NCBI GenBank assembly: GCA_017434885.1
Contig: JAFSGE010000016.1
Coordinates: 1-64,000 of the forward strand
Direction of reading: 5' to 3'
Source of the DNA: Lachnospiraceae bacterium
Lineage (GTDB): Bacteria; Bacillota; Clostridia; Lachnospirales; Lachnospiraceae
Length of the DNA stretch: 64,000 nucleotides
Under the pieces are notes generated by a model that was not told the DNA's origin, ran no database searches, and saw only the letters and a list, made by a program, of their open reading frames with translations. Both the position numbers and the translations under genes were made by a program. Positions 7,670-16,813 of the stretch are shown here, one piece after another (position 1 is the first letter of the stretch; every line of letters starts with the position of its first letter).

Positions 7670-9304
7670 TTAACCCCTGTTCTGCGCTTCAACCAGTCGT
7701 CCGCCGCAATATTTTTCGCGAAGCTTTGGCTTTTCGATTTTGCCGGTAGGATTTCTGGGGATATCCGCAAAAATCACCTTATGAGGACGTTTGTAACGAG
7801 GCAGTTTTTTGCAGAACTCGTTAATCTCTTCCTCGGTACATTCCATATCCGGTTTCAGTTCAATCACGGCAAGGGTGGTTTCACCGAGACGCTTATCGGG
7901 AATACCGATTACTGCCACATCATGAATCTTATTGTTGTTACGAAGGAAATCTTCAATCTGAACAGGGTAAATATTTTCACCGCCACTGATAATAACATCC
8001 TTCTTACGGTCTACCAGGAAGATAAAACCGTCTTCATCTTCCATCGCCATATCTCCCGTAAAGAGCCAGCCATCTCCCATAACTTCGGCAGTTGCTTTCT
8101 CGTCATTATAATAGCAGGTCATAACACCGGGTCCCTTTACGGCAAGTTCGCCTACGTCACCCTTTGCTACTTCTTCTCTCTGCTCATCCACAATCTTAAT
8201 CTGCCATCCAAAACCGGGTTTTCCGATTGCACCTACTTTGTGAATATTTTCTACGCCCAGGTGTACACATCCCGGTCCGATAGACTCACTGAGACCATAG
8301 TTGGTATCATATTGATGGTTGGGGAAGTAATTTTTCCAACTCTTAATCAGACTGGGCGGAACGGGCTGTGCACCGATATGCATCAGTCTCCACTGGGAAA
8401 GTTCATAATCCTCCAGCTTCAATCTTCCGCTCTCAATCGCTTCCAGAATATCCTGTGCCCAAGGCACCAAGAGCCACACAATGGTACACTTTTCTTTGGA
8501 AACCGCGTCAAGTACATATTCCGGTTTGGTTCCTTTCAAAAGTACAGCTTTACTACCGGAAAGCAGGGAACCAAACCAGTGCATCTTCGCACCTGTATGA
8601 TAAAGAGGCGGAATGCAAAGGAACACATCGTCTCTGCCCTGACTGTGATGATTCTGTTCCACTCTGCAGGAGTGAATCAGGCTTTCATGATTATGTAAAA
8701 TTGCCTTGGGGAATCCTGTTGTTCCCGAAGAAAAATAAATTGCCGCATCATCCTGTTCCGTCAACGATACTTTTGGTGCCACACTGGAGCAGTTGCTTGT
8801 CAGTGCATTGTAATCCTCCGCAAAGCTGGGACAATTATCACCCACATAAAAAATCAGTCTGTTTTTGCTGACGGAATCTGCAATTTCTTCCACACGTCCG
8901 ATAAATTCCGGTCCGAATACGAGCACATCCACTTCTGCAAGATTAACACAATATTCAATTTCATCGGATGCATAACGGAAGTTTAAAGGCACTGCCAGCG
9001 CACCTGTCTTCAGGATACCGAAATAAATAGGCAGCCACTCAAGACCGTTCATAAGAAGAATTGCCACCTTATCACCTTTTTTGATACCTCTGGACATCAA
9101 AAGATTGGCAAAACGGTTTGCTTTCTCGTCAAACACTCTCCATGTGATCTCTCTGCGATAATGAGTCATGGGACTGGGTTCCATGAGTTCATATTCCTTC
9201 CATGTCACACGGCGGACTTCCTTTACTTCCGGGTTAATCTCCACCAGACACACTTCATCCCCATAGCTTCTGCTGTTTTGTTCCAATACATCTACAATTG
9301 TCAT
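7670..9304 (-). CDS. AMP-dependent acyl-CoA synthetase/ligase
   Basis: Adenylate-forming enzyme (ANL family) of 544 residues that should activate a carboxylic acid with ATP and pass it to CoA. Motifs in order are the P-loop-like SSGTTGFPKA (near residue 190), YGLSES near 310, TGDM near 400, the hinge DRKKDVIISGGENIYP near 415 and the A10 lysine motif NPTGKIEKP near 520. The ATG at 9304 has AAAGGAAACAGAAAA before it; a longer frame to 9346 has no ribosome binding site. An N-terminal insertion (residues about 25-55) separates it from plain fatty-acyl ligases. It is co-transcribed with the symporter. An aryl or branched acid is as likely as a long-chain fatty acid. Confidence 0.87.
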   Translation of the reverse strand: MTIVDVLEQNSRSYGDEVCLVEINPEVKEVRRVTWKEYELMEPSPMTHYRREITWRVFDEKANRFANLLMSRGIKKGDKVAILLMNGLEWLPIYFGILKTGALAVPLNFRYASDEIEYCVNLAEVDVLVFGPEFIGRVEEIADSVSKNRLIFYVGDNCPSFAEDYNALTSNCSSVAPKVSLTEQDDAAIYFSSGTTGFPKAILHNHESLIHSCRVEQNHHSQGRDDVFLCIPPLYHTGAKMHWFGSLLSGSKAVLLKGTKPEYVLDAVSKEKCTIVWLLVPWAQDILEAIESGRLKLEDYELSQWRLMHIGAQPVPPSLIKSWKNYFPNHQYDTNYGLSESIGPGCVHLGVENIHKVGAIGKPGFGWQIKIVDEQREEVAKGDVGELAVKGPGVMTCYYNDEKATAEVMGDGWLFTGDMAMEDEDGFIFLVDRKKDVIISGGENIYPVQIEDFLRNNNKIHDVAVIGIPDKRLGETTLAVIELKPDMECTEEEINEFCKKLPRYKRPHKVIFADIPRNPTGKIEKPKLREKYCGGRLVEAQNRG

Positions 9305-9383
9305 TTTTCTGTTTCCTTTTCTTTTATCTTCATCGTGCCAAAACACTAATACGGTTTAAAGTTTTAACGCTTTGCTCTACAAA

Positions 9384-9412
9384 AGTATATAAAAAAGAAC
9401 CGCAAATGTCAA
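9384..9412 (-). promoter_or_regulatory. Strong promoter of the synthetase-symporter operon
   Basis: TTGACA (9407-9412), 17 bases, TATACT (9384-9389) on the minus strand. The -35 lies inside the loop of the terminator of the preceding transcription unit. Confidence 0.85.
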
Positions 9413-9421
9413 CGGTTCTTT
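9394..9421 (-). terminator. Terminator after the PurF-like gene
   Basis: Arms AAAGAACCG (9394-9402) and CGGTTCTTT (9413-9421), with a T-rich run on the minus strand after the hairpin. It overlaps the next promoter: its 3' arm and T-run form that promoter's spacer. Confidence 0.8.
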
Positions 9422-9462
9422 CTTATTTATCACCTTTATCATCTTACAGGGAATGTTCCAAG

Positions 9463-10869
9463 TTATTCTTTTCCATCCCAGCAATAAGTACACAATTTAC
9501 TTCTGTCAATTCCCACTGCCGCAATCATATCATCCAGTCTGTGATAACGAAGGGTAGTAAAATTCAGTTTTACGCCGATTCGCTTCACCATTTCCTGATA
9601 TTCCGCAGTCTCAGGGTTGGAGTACGCACTTAAATTAACATTCTTTCCTTCCCCTTCCAGTTCCTTGATGGTTCTTCTGGTAATTAAATCCATTTCGGAA
9701 GTGGACCGTGAAAAATTCAAGTACTTACAAGCATACATGATAGGAGGACATGCCGGTCTGATATGCACTTCCTTGGCACCGCTCTGATACAAAAACTCCG
9801 TAGTTTCACTGAGCTGGGTACCTCTTACAATAGAATCATCAATCAGAAGCAGACTCTTGTCCTGAATCAGGTCATGTACCGGTATCAGTTTCATTTTTGC
9901 AATCATCTTACGCTGACTTTGAATCGTGGGCATAAAAGATCTCGGCCACGTAGGCGTATACTTAATAAACGGTCTGGAAAAAGGAATTCCCGACTCGTTG
10001 GAATAACCGATTGCATGGGCAATACCGGAATCCGGTACCCCTGCTACGATATCAGGCTTTACATCATCTCTCTTTGCAAGCAGACTGCCACAGTTGTAAC
10101 GCATCTGCTCTACGCTGATACCTTCGTAAGAGGAAGAGGGATATCCGTAATATACCCAGAGGAAAGTACAAATTTTCATCTCTTCCCCCGGCTTTGCAAG
10201 TGTTCTGATACCTTCCGGCGTCACAATTACAATTTCTCCGGGTCCCAATTCTCTCTCCGGCAAATATCCCAAATTTAAGTATGCAAAGCTTTCAAAAGCA
10301 ATGCAATAGGCATCTTCTTTTTTGCCCACTGCTACAGGAGTTCTTCCCATTTTATCTCTGGCTGCATAGATTCCCTTATCTGTCAAAAGAAGAATGGTCA
10401 TGGAGCCGTCAATCAACTCCTGGGCAAACTGAATTCCCTCTATCAGATTCTCTTTCTGGTTGATAATGGCAGCCACAAGCTCTGTCGCGTTGATATCACC
10501 GCCGCTCATCTCCAAAAAGTGGGAATGTCCCATACTGAAAATCTTCTTTACAATTTCGTCCGTATTATTTATCTTTCCCACCGTACTGATAGCATAAGTT
10601 CCGTGATGGGAACGAACTAAAAGAGGCTGCGGTTCATAATCGGAAATACAACCTACACCTAAATTACCTGTCATCTCATTGACGTCTTTATCAAATTTAG
10701 TACGAAAAGGTGAATTTTCAATATTATGAATCGCCCTGTCAAATCCTTTTTCTTTACTGTATACAGCCATTCCTGCACGTCTGGTACCTAAATGGGAATG
10801 ATAGTCTGTTCCGAAAAACAAATCAAAAACACAGTCTTTCTTTGATGCTACCGCAAAAAAACCACCCAC
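9463..10869 (-). CDS. PurF-like amidophosphoribosyltransferase lacking the glutaminase Cys
   Basis: 468-residue relative of glutamine-PRPP amidotransferase. The C-terminal phosphoribosyltransferase half looks functional: PDSGIAHAIGY near residue 265 and the PRPP loop LLLIDDSIVRGTQ near 340. The N-terminal class-II glutaminase half is altered. In PurF the nucleophile is Cys directly after Met (MCGI); here the product starts MGGFF. The segment matching the oxyanion-hole Asn-Gly (HNGNLTN in PurF) reads TVGKINN. The GTG start at 10869 is fixed by AAGGAGGAGATTTGCA, and no alternative start supplies a Cys. A cysteine pair near the C-terminus (LCTYC) is kept. It could be ammonia-dependent, regulatory, or act on another amine. 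It lies 42 bases after an amino-acid ABC transporter ATPase, in the same unit. Confidence 0.85.
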   Translation of the reverse strand: MGGFFAVASKKDCVFDLFFGTDYHSHLGTRRAGMAVYSKEKGFDRAIHNIENSPFRTKFDKDVNEMTGNLGVGCISDYEPQPLLVRSHHGTYAISTVGKINNTDEIVKKIFSMGHSHFLEMSGGDINATELVAAIINQKENLIEGIQFAQELIDGSMTILLLTDKGIYAARDKMGRTPVAVGKKEDAYCIAFESFAYLNLGYLPERELGPGEIVIVTPEGIRTLAKPGEEMKICTFLWVYYGYPSSSYEGISVEQMRYNCGSLLAKRDDVKPDIVAGVPDSGIAHAIGYSNESGIPFSRPFIKYTPTWPRSFMPTIQSQRKMIAKMKLIPVHDLIQDKSLLLIDDSIVRGTQLSETTEFLYQSGAKEVHIRPACPPIMYACKYLNFSRSTSEMDLITRRTIKELEGEGKNVNLSAYSNPETAEYQEMVKRIGVKLNFTTLRYHRLDDMIAAVGIDRSKLCTYCWDGKE

Positions 10870-10911
10870 TGCAAATCTCCTCCTTGTCTTCTTGTCCTGA
10901 TTCCTTGTTGT

Positions 10912-11676
10912 CTATGCCTGAAATTTCCCAATGAATTCCCTTACACGTTCATTTGATGAATTAAATATTTCTTCCGGTGTCCCTTCTGCCTGAATCACAC
11001 CCTGCTCCATAAAGATAATCCGGTCGGAAAGCTCCCTTGCAAACTGCATCTCATGGGTAACAATAATCATTGTCATATGTTCTTTTGCCAGTTCCTTAAT
11101 TACCTTTAAGACCTCACCGGTAAGCTCCGGATCAAGTGCAGATGTAGGCTCGTCAAAAAATAAAATTTTCGGTTGAAGCGCCAATGCTCTTGCTATGGAA
11201 ACTCTCTGCTGCTGTCCTCCCGAAAGCTGATAAGGATATGCATCTGCCTTGTCGGAAAGTCCAAGCTGTTCTAAAAGCTTCGTGGCACGTTCTACTGCTT
11301 CTGCCTTTGAAATTTTCTCTACAGTCATGGGTGCATCTATAATGTTTTTCATAACACTGTAGTGGGGAAACAAATTGAAATTCTGAAATACCAGTCCGTA
11401 ATGGCTGTGTATTTCACGCATCTTTGCTTTGGACGCATAAACACATTTTCCGTTTTCTTCCCATGCTGCCTGCTCGCCAAGATAAATCAGTTCCCCTTTA
11501 TCCATCTTTTCAAGCATCGTAGCACAACGGAGCAATGTGGACTTTCCGGAACCGGAAGGACCGATAATGGAAACAACTTCTCCTCTCTTTACCGAAAGAG
11601 AAATATCCTTGATGACCTCTTCGCCGTCAAAGCTTTTACTCATATGATTGATTGTAAGTAATACCCGTTCATCCAT
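10912..11676 (-). CDS. Polar amino-acid ABC transporter, ATP-binding protein
   Basis: 254-residue ATPase of the GlnQ/HisP type that powers amino-acid uptake. Walker [12 protein letters not shown] at about residue 39, the Q-loop [11 protein letters not shown], the signature LSGGQQQR near 147, Walker [13 protein letters not shown] near 170 and the switch His in VTHEM are all present. An insertion between Walker A and the Q-loop ([18 protein letters not shown]) is slightly longer than in E. coli GlnQ. It lies 46 bases after the permease gene and 42 before the PurF-like gene. Confidence 0.93.
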   Translation of the reverse strand: MDERVLLTINHMSKSFDGEEVIKDISLSVKRGEVVSIIGPSGSGKSTLLRCATMLEKMDKGELIYLGEQAAWEENGKCVYASKAKMREIHSHYGLVFQNFNLFPHYSVMKNIIDAPMTVEKISKAEAVERATKLLEQLGLSDKADAYPYQLSGGQQQRVSIARALALQPKILFFDEPTSALDPELTGEVLKVIKELAKEHMTMIIVTHEMQFARELSDRIIFMEQGVIQAEGTPEEIFNSSNERVREFIGKFQA

Positions 11677-11722
11677 CCCGTTACTGCTTCCTTTCCGGAT
11701 TATACTGTCCTGTTTCTTTCTG

Positions 11723-12370
11723 TTATCTGTAATAATTCAGTGCCTTTTCAATTCTTTCCATTGCACTTGCCACAACCAAATTAAATATGTAATAAAATAC
11801 ACCTGCCACCATAAGCGGCATAATGCTTGTCTCCTTCGCGGCAATCTGCTTTGCCAGCGTAAACATTTCTGCATGGGCAAGCACAAATGCAAGTGATGTA
11901 TCTTTTACCAATGTAATTGTTTCATTTGTTACCGGCGGTAAAATTCTTTTAATCACCTGCGGCAAAATAATTTTAAAGAAAGTCTGTCCTTTGCTATACC
12001 CAAGCACCTCTGCCGCCTCATACTGTCCTACGGGCATGGACTCAATACCGGAACGGTATATTTCTGCAAAATACGCTGCATAATTCAATGCAAAGGCAAT
12101 AATGATTGCCGGAAAACGGTAGTTGGGTATTTTCAATCCGAATACATAGAACGGCGCGAAATATACAACAATTAACTGAAGCATTAACGGTGTGCCTCGC
12201 ATAATGGATATATACAGTTTACATAACGTTCTTATCACCGAATTTTTAGCCATCCGTCCAAATGCAATAATAAGGCCAAGCGGTAATGAAAACAATAACG
12301 TCAAAAAGAAAATTTCTGCCGTCACTATCATTCCTTTTCCTAGTTGCATCAGCATTACTGTTATACTCAT
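11723..12370 (-). CDS. Polar amino-acid ABC transporter, permease
   Basis: 215-residue HisM/GlnP-type permease with about five membrane helices and the EAA loop ([21 protein letters not shown], coupling to the ATPase) near residue 125. The N-terminal motif RGTPLMLQL is typical of this family. The ATG at 12370 is preceded by GGAGGATATC; the upstream in-frame extension to 12430 carries a GC-rich hairpin and no ribosome binding site. A single permease gene implies a homodimer. Confidence 0.93.
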   Translation of the reverse strand: MSITVMLMQLGKGMIVTAEIFFLTLLFSLPLGLIIAFGRMAKNSVIRTLCKLYISIMRGTPLMLQLIVVYFAPFYVFGLKIPNYRFPAIIIAFALNYAAYFAEIYRSGIESMPVGQYEAAEVLGYSKGQTFFKIILPQVIKRILPPVTNETITLVKDTSLAFVLAHAEMFTLAKQIAAKETSIMPLMVAGVFYYIFNLVVASAMERIEKALNYYR

Positions 12371-12438
12371 GATATCCTCCGTCCAGCCGAAATACGGGCA
12401 CGTACTGCGTGCCGTCTTATTCGAACACAAAACAACAA

Positions 12439-12458
12439 GGCAGAAAATATTCTCTGCC
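12439..12458 (-). terminator. Leaky terminator/attenuator after the binding-protein gene
   Basis: GGCAGA/TCTGCC stem with a short AT loop, followed on the minus strand by TTGTTGTTTTGT, 22 bases past the stop of the binding-protein gene. A second small dyad (GGCACG/CGTGCC, 12397-12413) follows before the permease ribosome binding site. Such hairpins often keep binding-protein mRNA in excess over transporter mRNA. Confidence 0.6.
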
Positions 12459-12480
12459 TCGCTATCTGTTTATTCTTTCA

Positions 12481-13275
12481 TTATTTACCAAGACAAACAC
12501 TGTCTGTAAGACCGTACTTTTCGGCAATTTCCATAAATTTGCCGTCATCTGCCATTTCAAGAAGTGTTGTTTCTACCTGATTTTTCAGGTCATCATTTCC
12601 AAGTAAAAATCCAATGCCGTACTGTTCTGTTGCAAGCTTTTCATCAAGCTTCACAAAGGCATCCCCTCTTGACGCAAGCTGATAATCGGCTACACCGATA
12701 TCAATTGCAATTGCATCAATTGCACCTTGCTCCAAATCCATAAATCCTGTATTATAATCTGCATACTGAATTAATTCAGAAAATGTTGCCGCAAGCTCTG
12801 CCGCATCTCCTTCAAGTGCTGCAAGTGCGGAGGAATCCTTCTGCACACCTACCACCTTACCTGCAAGATCTGCCTGTGAAGCGATGCCGGAATCAGCTGC
12901 TACTACAAACACCTGACTGTTATCTACATAAGGTACACTCCATGTATAAGCATCTTCACGTCCGTTAATGGTAAAACCGTTCCAGATACAGTCAATAGCA
13001 CCGGAAGAAAGCTCCATATCCTTAGAGTCCCAGTCAATGGGCTGTTTTACCAGTGTCCATCCGTTACGGTCACACACTTCCTGTGCAAGTTCAAGGTCAA
13101 ATCCGGTATATTCACCGTTTTCATCCATATAACCGTAAGGAGGAAACTCTGCGTCAAATCCTACAGTAAATGTAGTTGCATCTGCCGCAACCTCTTCTGC
13201 TTCCTGACCACCGCAGCCTGCCAAAAGTCCCAGGGTCATTCCTGCTGTTAAAACCAAAGCCAATAATTTTTTCAT
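12481..13275 (-). CDS. Polar amino-acid ABC transporter, substrate-binding lipoprotein
   Basis: 264-residue solute-binding protein (SBP_bac_3 family) tethered outside the membrane. A lipoprotein signal with lipobox LAGC ends at Cys21. The family motif FTVGFDAEFPPYGYMDENGEYTGFD at about residues 36-60 and GAIDCIWNGFTI near 112 match amino-acid binding proteins. The acidic, small-residue-rich mature N-terminus (GGQEAEEVAADA) is typical of lipoprotein linkers in this group. It is the first gene of the operon with permease, ATPase and the PurF-like gene. The exact amino acid is not determined. Confidence 0.93.
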   Translation of the reverse strand: MKKLLALVLTAGMTLGLLAGCGGQEAEEVAADATTFTVGFDAEFPPYGYMDENGEYTGFDLELAQEVCDRNGWTLVKQPIDWDSKDMELSSGAIDCIWNGFTINGREDAYTWSVPYVDNSQVFVVAADSGIASQADLAGKVVGVQKDSSALAALEGDAAELAATFSELIQYADYNTGFMDLEQGAIDAIAIDIGVADYQLASRGDAFVKLDEKLATEQYGIGFLLGNDDLKNQVETTLLEMADDGKFMEIAEKYGLTDSVCLGK

Positions 13276-13320
13276 ACTTCTCCTCTTTCTACGCCATGTT
13301 TTTGTTTTCGTTTGCGTACG

Positions 13321-13354
13321 TTACCATGCTACCATGGTAAAATAAATTCGTCAA
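13321..13354 (-). promoter_or_regulatory. Promoter with palindromic operator for the amino-acid importer operon
   Basis: TTGACG (13349-13354), 17 bases, TAGCAT (13326-13331) on the minus strand. A perfect 20-base dyad TTACCATG-CTAC-CATGGTAA (13321-13340) covers the -10 region, the usual place for a repressor. No regulator gene is next to it, so the protein is unknown. Confidence 0.65.
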
Positions 13355-13379
13355 GCAAAGACCATTTCTCCAATAAATT

Positions 13380-14564
13380 TTAAGAGAAATTCTTTTCGTA
13401 TTCTCCCACAATCGAGAGAATTTCTTTTGCATACTTGGGATATTTTTCTACCAAATCCTTGATTTCAGCCTGTGCCTTTCCCGCAATTACTTCTTTATTG
13501 TAATCCATCCTTCTTCGCAGGGATTGTCTGCGGATAATCAGTCCGTGACGAATTTCCACCATTTCTTTTTTGTCTAAAAGTGCCGGTATCTGATGTAACC
13601 ACACCATAGGATCCTTCACCTGATAGCGGCGCAGTTCATGCAACAAATCTTTTTGGTAACGGTCCAGTTCCTTTTCTGCTTTAAGAAAGCGCTCCCTCTC
13701 TGCCTTTTCTTCCACGTACTGCTGCCAGTTTTTGCTCAGCTCAACGGCACTGGATACGTTATATTTCATGTACAGATAATCCAAAAGATTGGTATTATTC
13801 ACATAACGGATTTTAACGGTATTCTGCAGTCGAATCAGCCTTCCGATTGCGTTTTCCACCTGTGCAAGCTCTGTAACCGAATTATTATGCTTTACAAAAA
13901 TAGCCGTAATTGCAATAGCCCCAAGGGCCGCTGCCGCCAAATATCCCAGTTTGGTATTCATCTCAAATCCGAACTGCATTACCATCAGAATCAGGATACA
14001 TACTACTACCGCCGTGCTACAGACAATGGCCATGGAACGTGTGTCTTCCAATATGCGGTGCAAATCACTTTTACGGTACAAATATGCCTGTTTTTCTCCG
14101 TCAAGTCTTCGCAAATCACGCTTAATAAGCTCCTGATACTCTTCCGCTTTGCTCAGCTTTTCACAGCCTTCCTGCACTTCTTCTTCCATGCGCTCCATCT
14201 GTCTGTACTGTTCTTCATCCATTTTTCTCTTACGGTCGCGGTAGCCGGATTGTTCTTCCTCAAGCACTGCGATTTTCTTTGCACTTTCCCGCAAAATTTC
14301 TTTTTCTTCCTCAGGAAGCGCCTCGATTTCTTCCATATCACGCAGATAAGAAGTCACCATATTGTACTCGAACTGCAAATTTTCCAATTCCTTGGTAGCT
14401 TCCGCAATCTGTTCCAGACATCCTTTGATATAGTCCTCGCGCTGTCCCTTGTCATTAATTTGCAAGTCGTCCCTGTCATAGACGATTTCGTTCCAGTCAT
14501 CCACCTCATAAATAGGATTTTCTCTATTCTTTTTCCATGTCAGAAATTTCTTAATAATTCCCAT
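13380..14564 (-). CDS. Coiled-coil protein with two central membrane helices (DUF5716/5717 cluster)
   Basis: I do not recognise a named family. The 394-residue product has a long charged helical stretch (about residues 45-170, predicted coiled coil), two adjacent hydrophobic helices (about 175-195 and 203-221, hairpin in the membrane) and a second charged helical stretch (about 225-300), leaving both coiled coils on the same side, presumably cytoplasmic. Start is uncertain: the ATG at 14564 has GAGAGG 13 bases upstream; a TTG at 14585 is an alternative. It is the last gene of a four-gene cluster with a TPR protein, a DUF5716-like Hsp70/actin-fold protein and a DUF5717-like protein. A membrane-tethered scaffold is a reasonable guess, no more. 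Confidence 0.7.
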   Translation of the reverse strand: MGIIKKFLTWKKNRENPIYEVDDWNEIVYDRDDLQINDKGQREDYIKGCLEQIAEATKELENLQFEYNMVTSYLRDMEEIEALPEEEKEILRESAKKIAVLEEEQSGYRDRKRKMDEEQYRQMERMEEEVQEGCEKLSKAEEYQELIKRDLRRLDGEKQAYLYRKSDLHRILEDTRSMAIVCSTAVVVCILILMVMQFGFEMNTKLGYLAAAALGAIAITAIFVKHNNSVTELAQVENAIGRLIRLQNTVKIRYVNNTNLLDYLYMKYNVSSAVELSKNWQQYVEEKAERERFLKAEKELDRYQKDLLHELRRYQVKDPMVWLHQIPALLDKKEMVEIRHGLIIRRQSLRRRMDYNKEVIAGKAQAEIKDLVEKYPKYAKEILSIVGEYEKNFS

Positions 14565-14602
14565 CCGTATGCTTAATCCTCTCAAAGTAATCGGCTGTCA
14601 TC

Positions 14603-15457
14603 CTATACGGAAACGCATTCCCTGTAGCCTTCCTTTAAACCGCCTATTATTTTATCCATTTCCTCGTAATAAGAGGCGGCATTGCCCTCTTCTTTGTAAA
14701 TTTTCAGTGCAGAAAGCATTCTGCTCTCTCTGGTAGCCTCAAACTGTCCCCTCGCTGCCTCAAACAGCTTTTCCACTTTCAGGGATAATTCGTAATACTG
14801 CCCGTTATCCGCTATAAAAGAAATGTAAGCCCCTTCACTTAATTGTCTGCGCACTGCTACCAGATATTGAATGCCTGACGTTTCCTGCCCGCTGATATCA
14901 TAGGCACGTTTAAAGTACTTAGCTGCACTTTCAAACTGGAACAGATTGCCGTAAGCAACTCCCATATTGTGATAGATGGTTGCCCTAAGCTCACGCTCTG
15001 CCTCCGGCAGCTCCAAAAGAATTCTGTCATACTCTGAAATTGCCATCTGGTAACGTCCGTTCTTTATCAGGTAATCTCCCTGTAATTTTTGACGGGCATA
15101 TTCGGAGAGTCCTGCACTTCCCGTAAGGGCTTCCCGTATCTGCTCTCTCTCTTTTGCCGAATTGTAATTCACATAATCCAGTATGGTATCCACAAAAATT
15201 CCCGGTTGGATTCCCTTATTAAACAGAGATAATAACTGATGGCTAAGTTCTACCAGACCGCATTCCTTATCCAGCCACCTTGCCAGTTCTTTATCCATAA
15301 TCCCAGCATCAATCATAAACGGATTGGCAGAAAGCAGATAGCATAGTTCTTCCACGCAATACACATTGACGCATATATTTTCAAAGTGGTATGGCTTTTG
15401 CGCATACTTACCGGTACATAATAATACGTTTCCCACTGCCCTCTCCCTTCCTGTCAT
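14603..15457 (-). CDS. TPR-containing protein of the DUF5716/5717 cluster
   Basis: 284-residue soluble protein. The middle part (about residues 120-205) has tetratricopeptide features: GDYLIKNGRYQMAISEYDR and YHNMGVAYGNLFQFESAAKYFKRAY. The N-terminal part is rich in aromatic and Leu residues (YCVEELCYLLSANPF) and the C-terminal part is helical. No signal peptide or membrane segment is seen. It starts only 3 bases after the DUF5716-like stop and is followed by the coiled-coil membrane protein. Role unknown; TPRs suggest it binds a partner from the same cluster. Confidence 0.75.
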   Translation of the reverse strand: MTGRERAVGNVLLCTGKYAQKPYHFENICVNVYCVEELCYLLSANPFMIDAGIMDKELARWLDKECGLVELSHQLLSLFNKGIQPGIFVDTILDYVNYNSAKEREQIREALTGSAGLSEYARQKLQGDYLIKNGRYQMAISEYDRILLELPEAERELRATIYHNMGVAYGNLFQFESAAKYFKRAYDISGQETSGIQYLVAVRRQLSEGAYISFIADNGQYYELSLKVEKLFEAARGQFEATRESRMLSALKIYKEEGNAASYYEEMDKIIGGLKEGYRECVSV

Positions 15458-15460
15458 TTT

Positions 15461-16779
15461 TTATAATTCCGGCAAACCGATGGTTTGCGTCCACCCTTTA
15501 CCGCTGCTTGGGAATAATTCTCCGAAGCCCAAATCCTCTATTGTAATTACTGCCTGATTTACAGCAGTCATTTCCATATGAATCAACAGTCTGGTAGTCC
15601 GCTCCGGTCTCTCCGGAAGTCCATCCAGAATAATCTGTTTATCAACCACCGCACCTCCTGTAAGCGGGGTAATTAAAAGGTCAATCACGTTGCCCTTTTC
15701 CAAAATCACTTCAAAATCGGAGCTGATTTCATACCAGTTACATCCGGCATCCAAAATGGCAAAGTAAGAATCTTCACCTCTTCGGCTTACCTTCATACCG
15801 ATATTGGCTTTTAACTTATCCCTGCCAAGGTATACATGACTTTGTCCTTCCTCACCGGGATGTAAACGCTCTACTGCTCCGTAACAGGCTCCTTTACTGT
15901 ATAAATTATTTCCCTGAAACACTCTGCGGTTTCTGCAAAGCATTCTCAGAGACTCAGATGCCCAATTGTCTTTAAATCCGTCTCCCAGCAAAAACACGGT
16001 AGAAATCATATTTCCCTGTACTTCTTCTTCCACAATTTGCAAAAATCGTCCATCCAGTTGTCGTTTCTGCACTTCTGCCTCTTTCTCATCTTCTGCAAAA
16101 ACTACTCTTTGCAAATCAGGGTATTCTCTGTTTGTAATAAACACCACCTGAGGCGAAGTTCTCTTATTACAGGTAAAACAATAGCTTCTAAGGTGCATAC
16201 TGTAATCAAACACAAGCACATCATTTTTCCACATTTCTTTGGGTTGATATAATACATAATGATAAAAGCTTTCCAAATGACTCTGAAAATAAATGTGCGG
16301 TACTTCAAGCTGCAATCCGGCAGTAATCTTACCGAGGACATCCACCATCCTGGGAGTCAAATCTTCCACCGTAAACATGAATGCATCTACCTGTTTTAAA
16401 GATATATGCATATTCAAAAGTGCAAGGCTTCTTTTCACAAACAATGTAAGCAGTGCCACCGGGTCAAAGCATTCTTCTTCCACAATGACATCCTCCCCCC
16501 GCTCTGCCAAAAACAAAAGGTTCTCTACCAAAATGCCGTCCTCCAAGGCCCCGTGCTTTAATGCCTCCTTGCCGTAAACCACTGGTTTACGCCTCTTCTC
16601 TTACACAGTACGGTGGGAATATTGTATTGTTCGGTTCCTGCCACACTGGAAACGGTCTCGGCCTGCGTTCCGTCAGGTGCGCAATAACTGATTTGCGATA
16701 CCACTTTGCCCAAATCATAGCCAACAATCACTTTTCCGCTATTCTTTTTTGCCGGTTGTTCTTTTTGTCCTGTAAACAT
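15461..16779 (-). pseudogene. DUF5716-like Hsp70/actin-fold protein, disrupted by a one-base frameshift
   Basis: Two overlapping frames together encode one protein of about 439 residues. The first frame starts at 16779 (GAGGCAGAA before the ATG), reads VGYDLGKVVSQISY, an actin/Hsp70-like phosphate-loop motif, and continues to RRGVNQW before running out at 16558. The second picks up as VYGKEALKHGALEDG at 16582 and runs to 15461. Restoring one G in the TGG-TTT stretch at about 16580 (TGGGTTTAC) gives RRGVNQWVYGKEALK without any gap, and the total length of 1319 bases is one short of a multiple of three. From memory the protein resembles the Lachnospiraceae DUF5716 family. This is either a true mutation or a sequencing error in a G run; a GTG at 16582 could still give an N-terminally truncated product. 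Confidence 0.8.
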
Positions 16780-16813
16780 TTCTGCCTCACAAATGTTTTG
16801 CTTTTTGATTCCG

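Noticed and set aside
7655-8698. Plus-strand frame of 347 codons opposite the acyl-CoA synthetase
   Set aside because: It mirrors a well-supported gene, has no family motifs and no ribosome binding site.
16558-16590. Programmed ribosomal frameshifting in the DUF5716-like gene
   Set aside because: No slippery heptamer and no stimulatory structure is evident at the junction; a lost G in a G run explains the break more simply.
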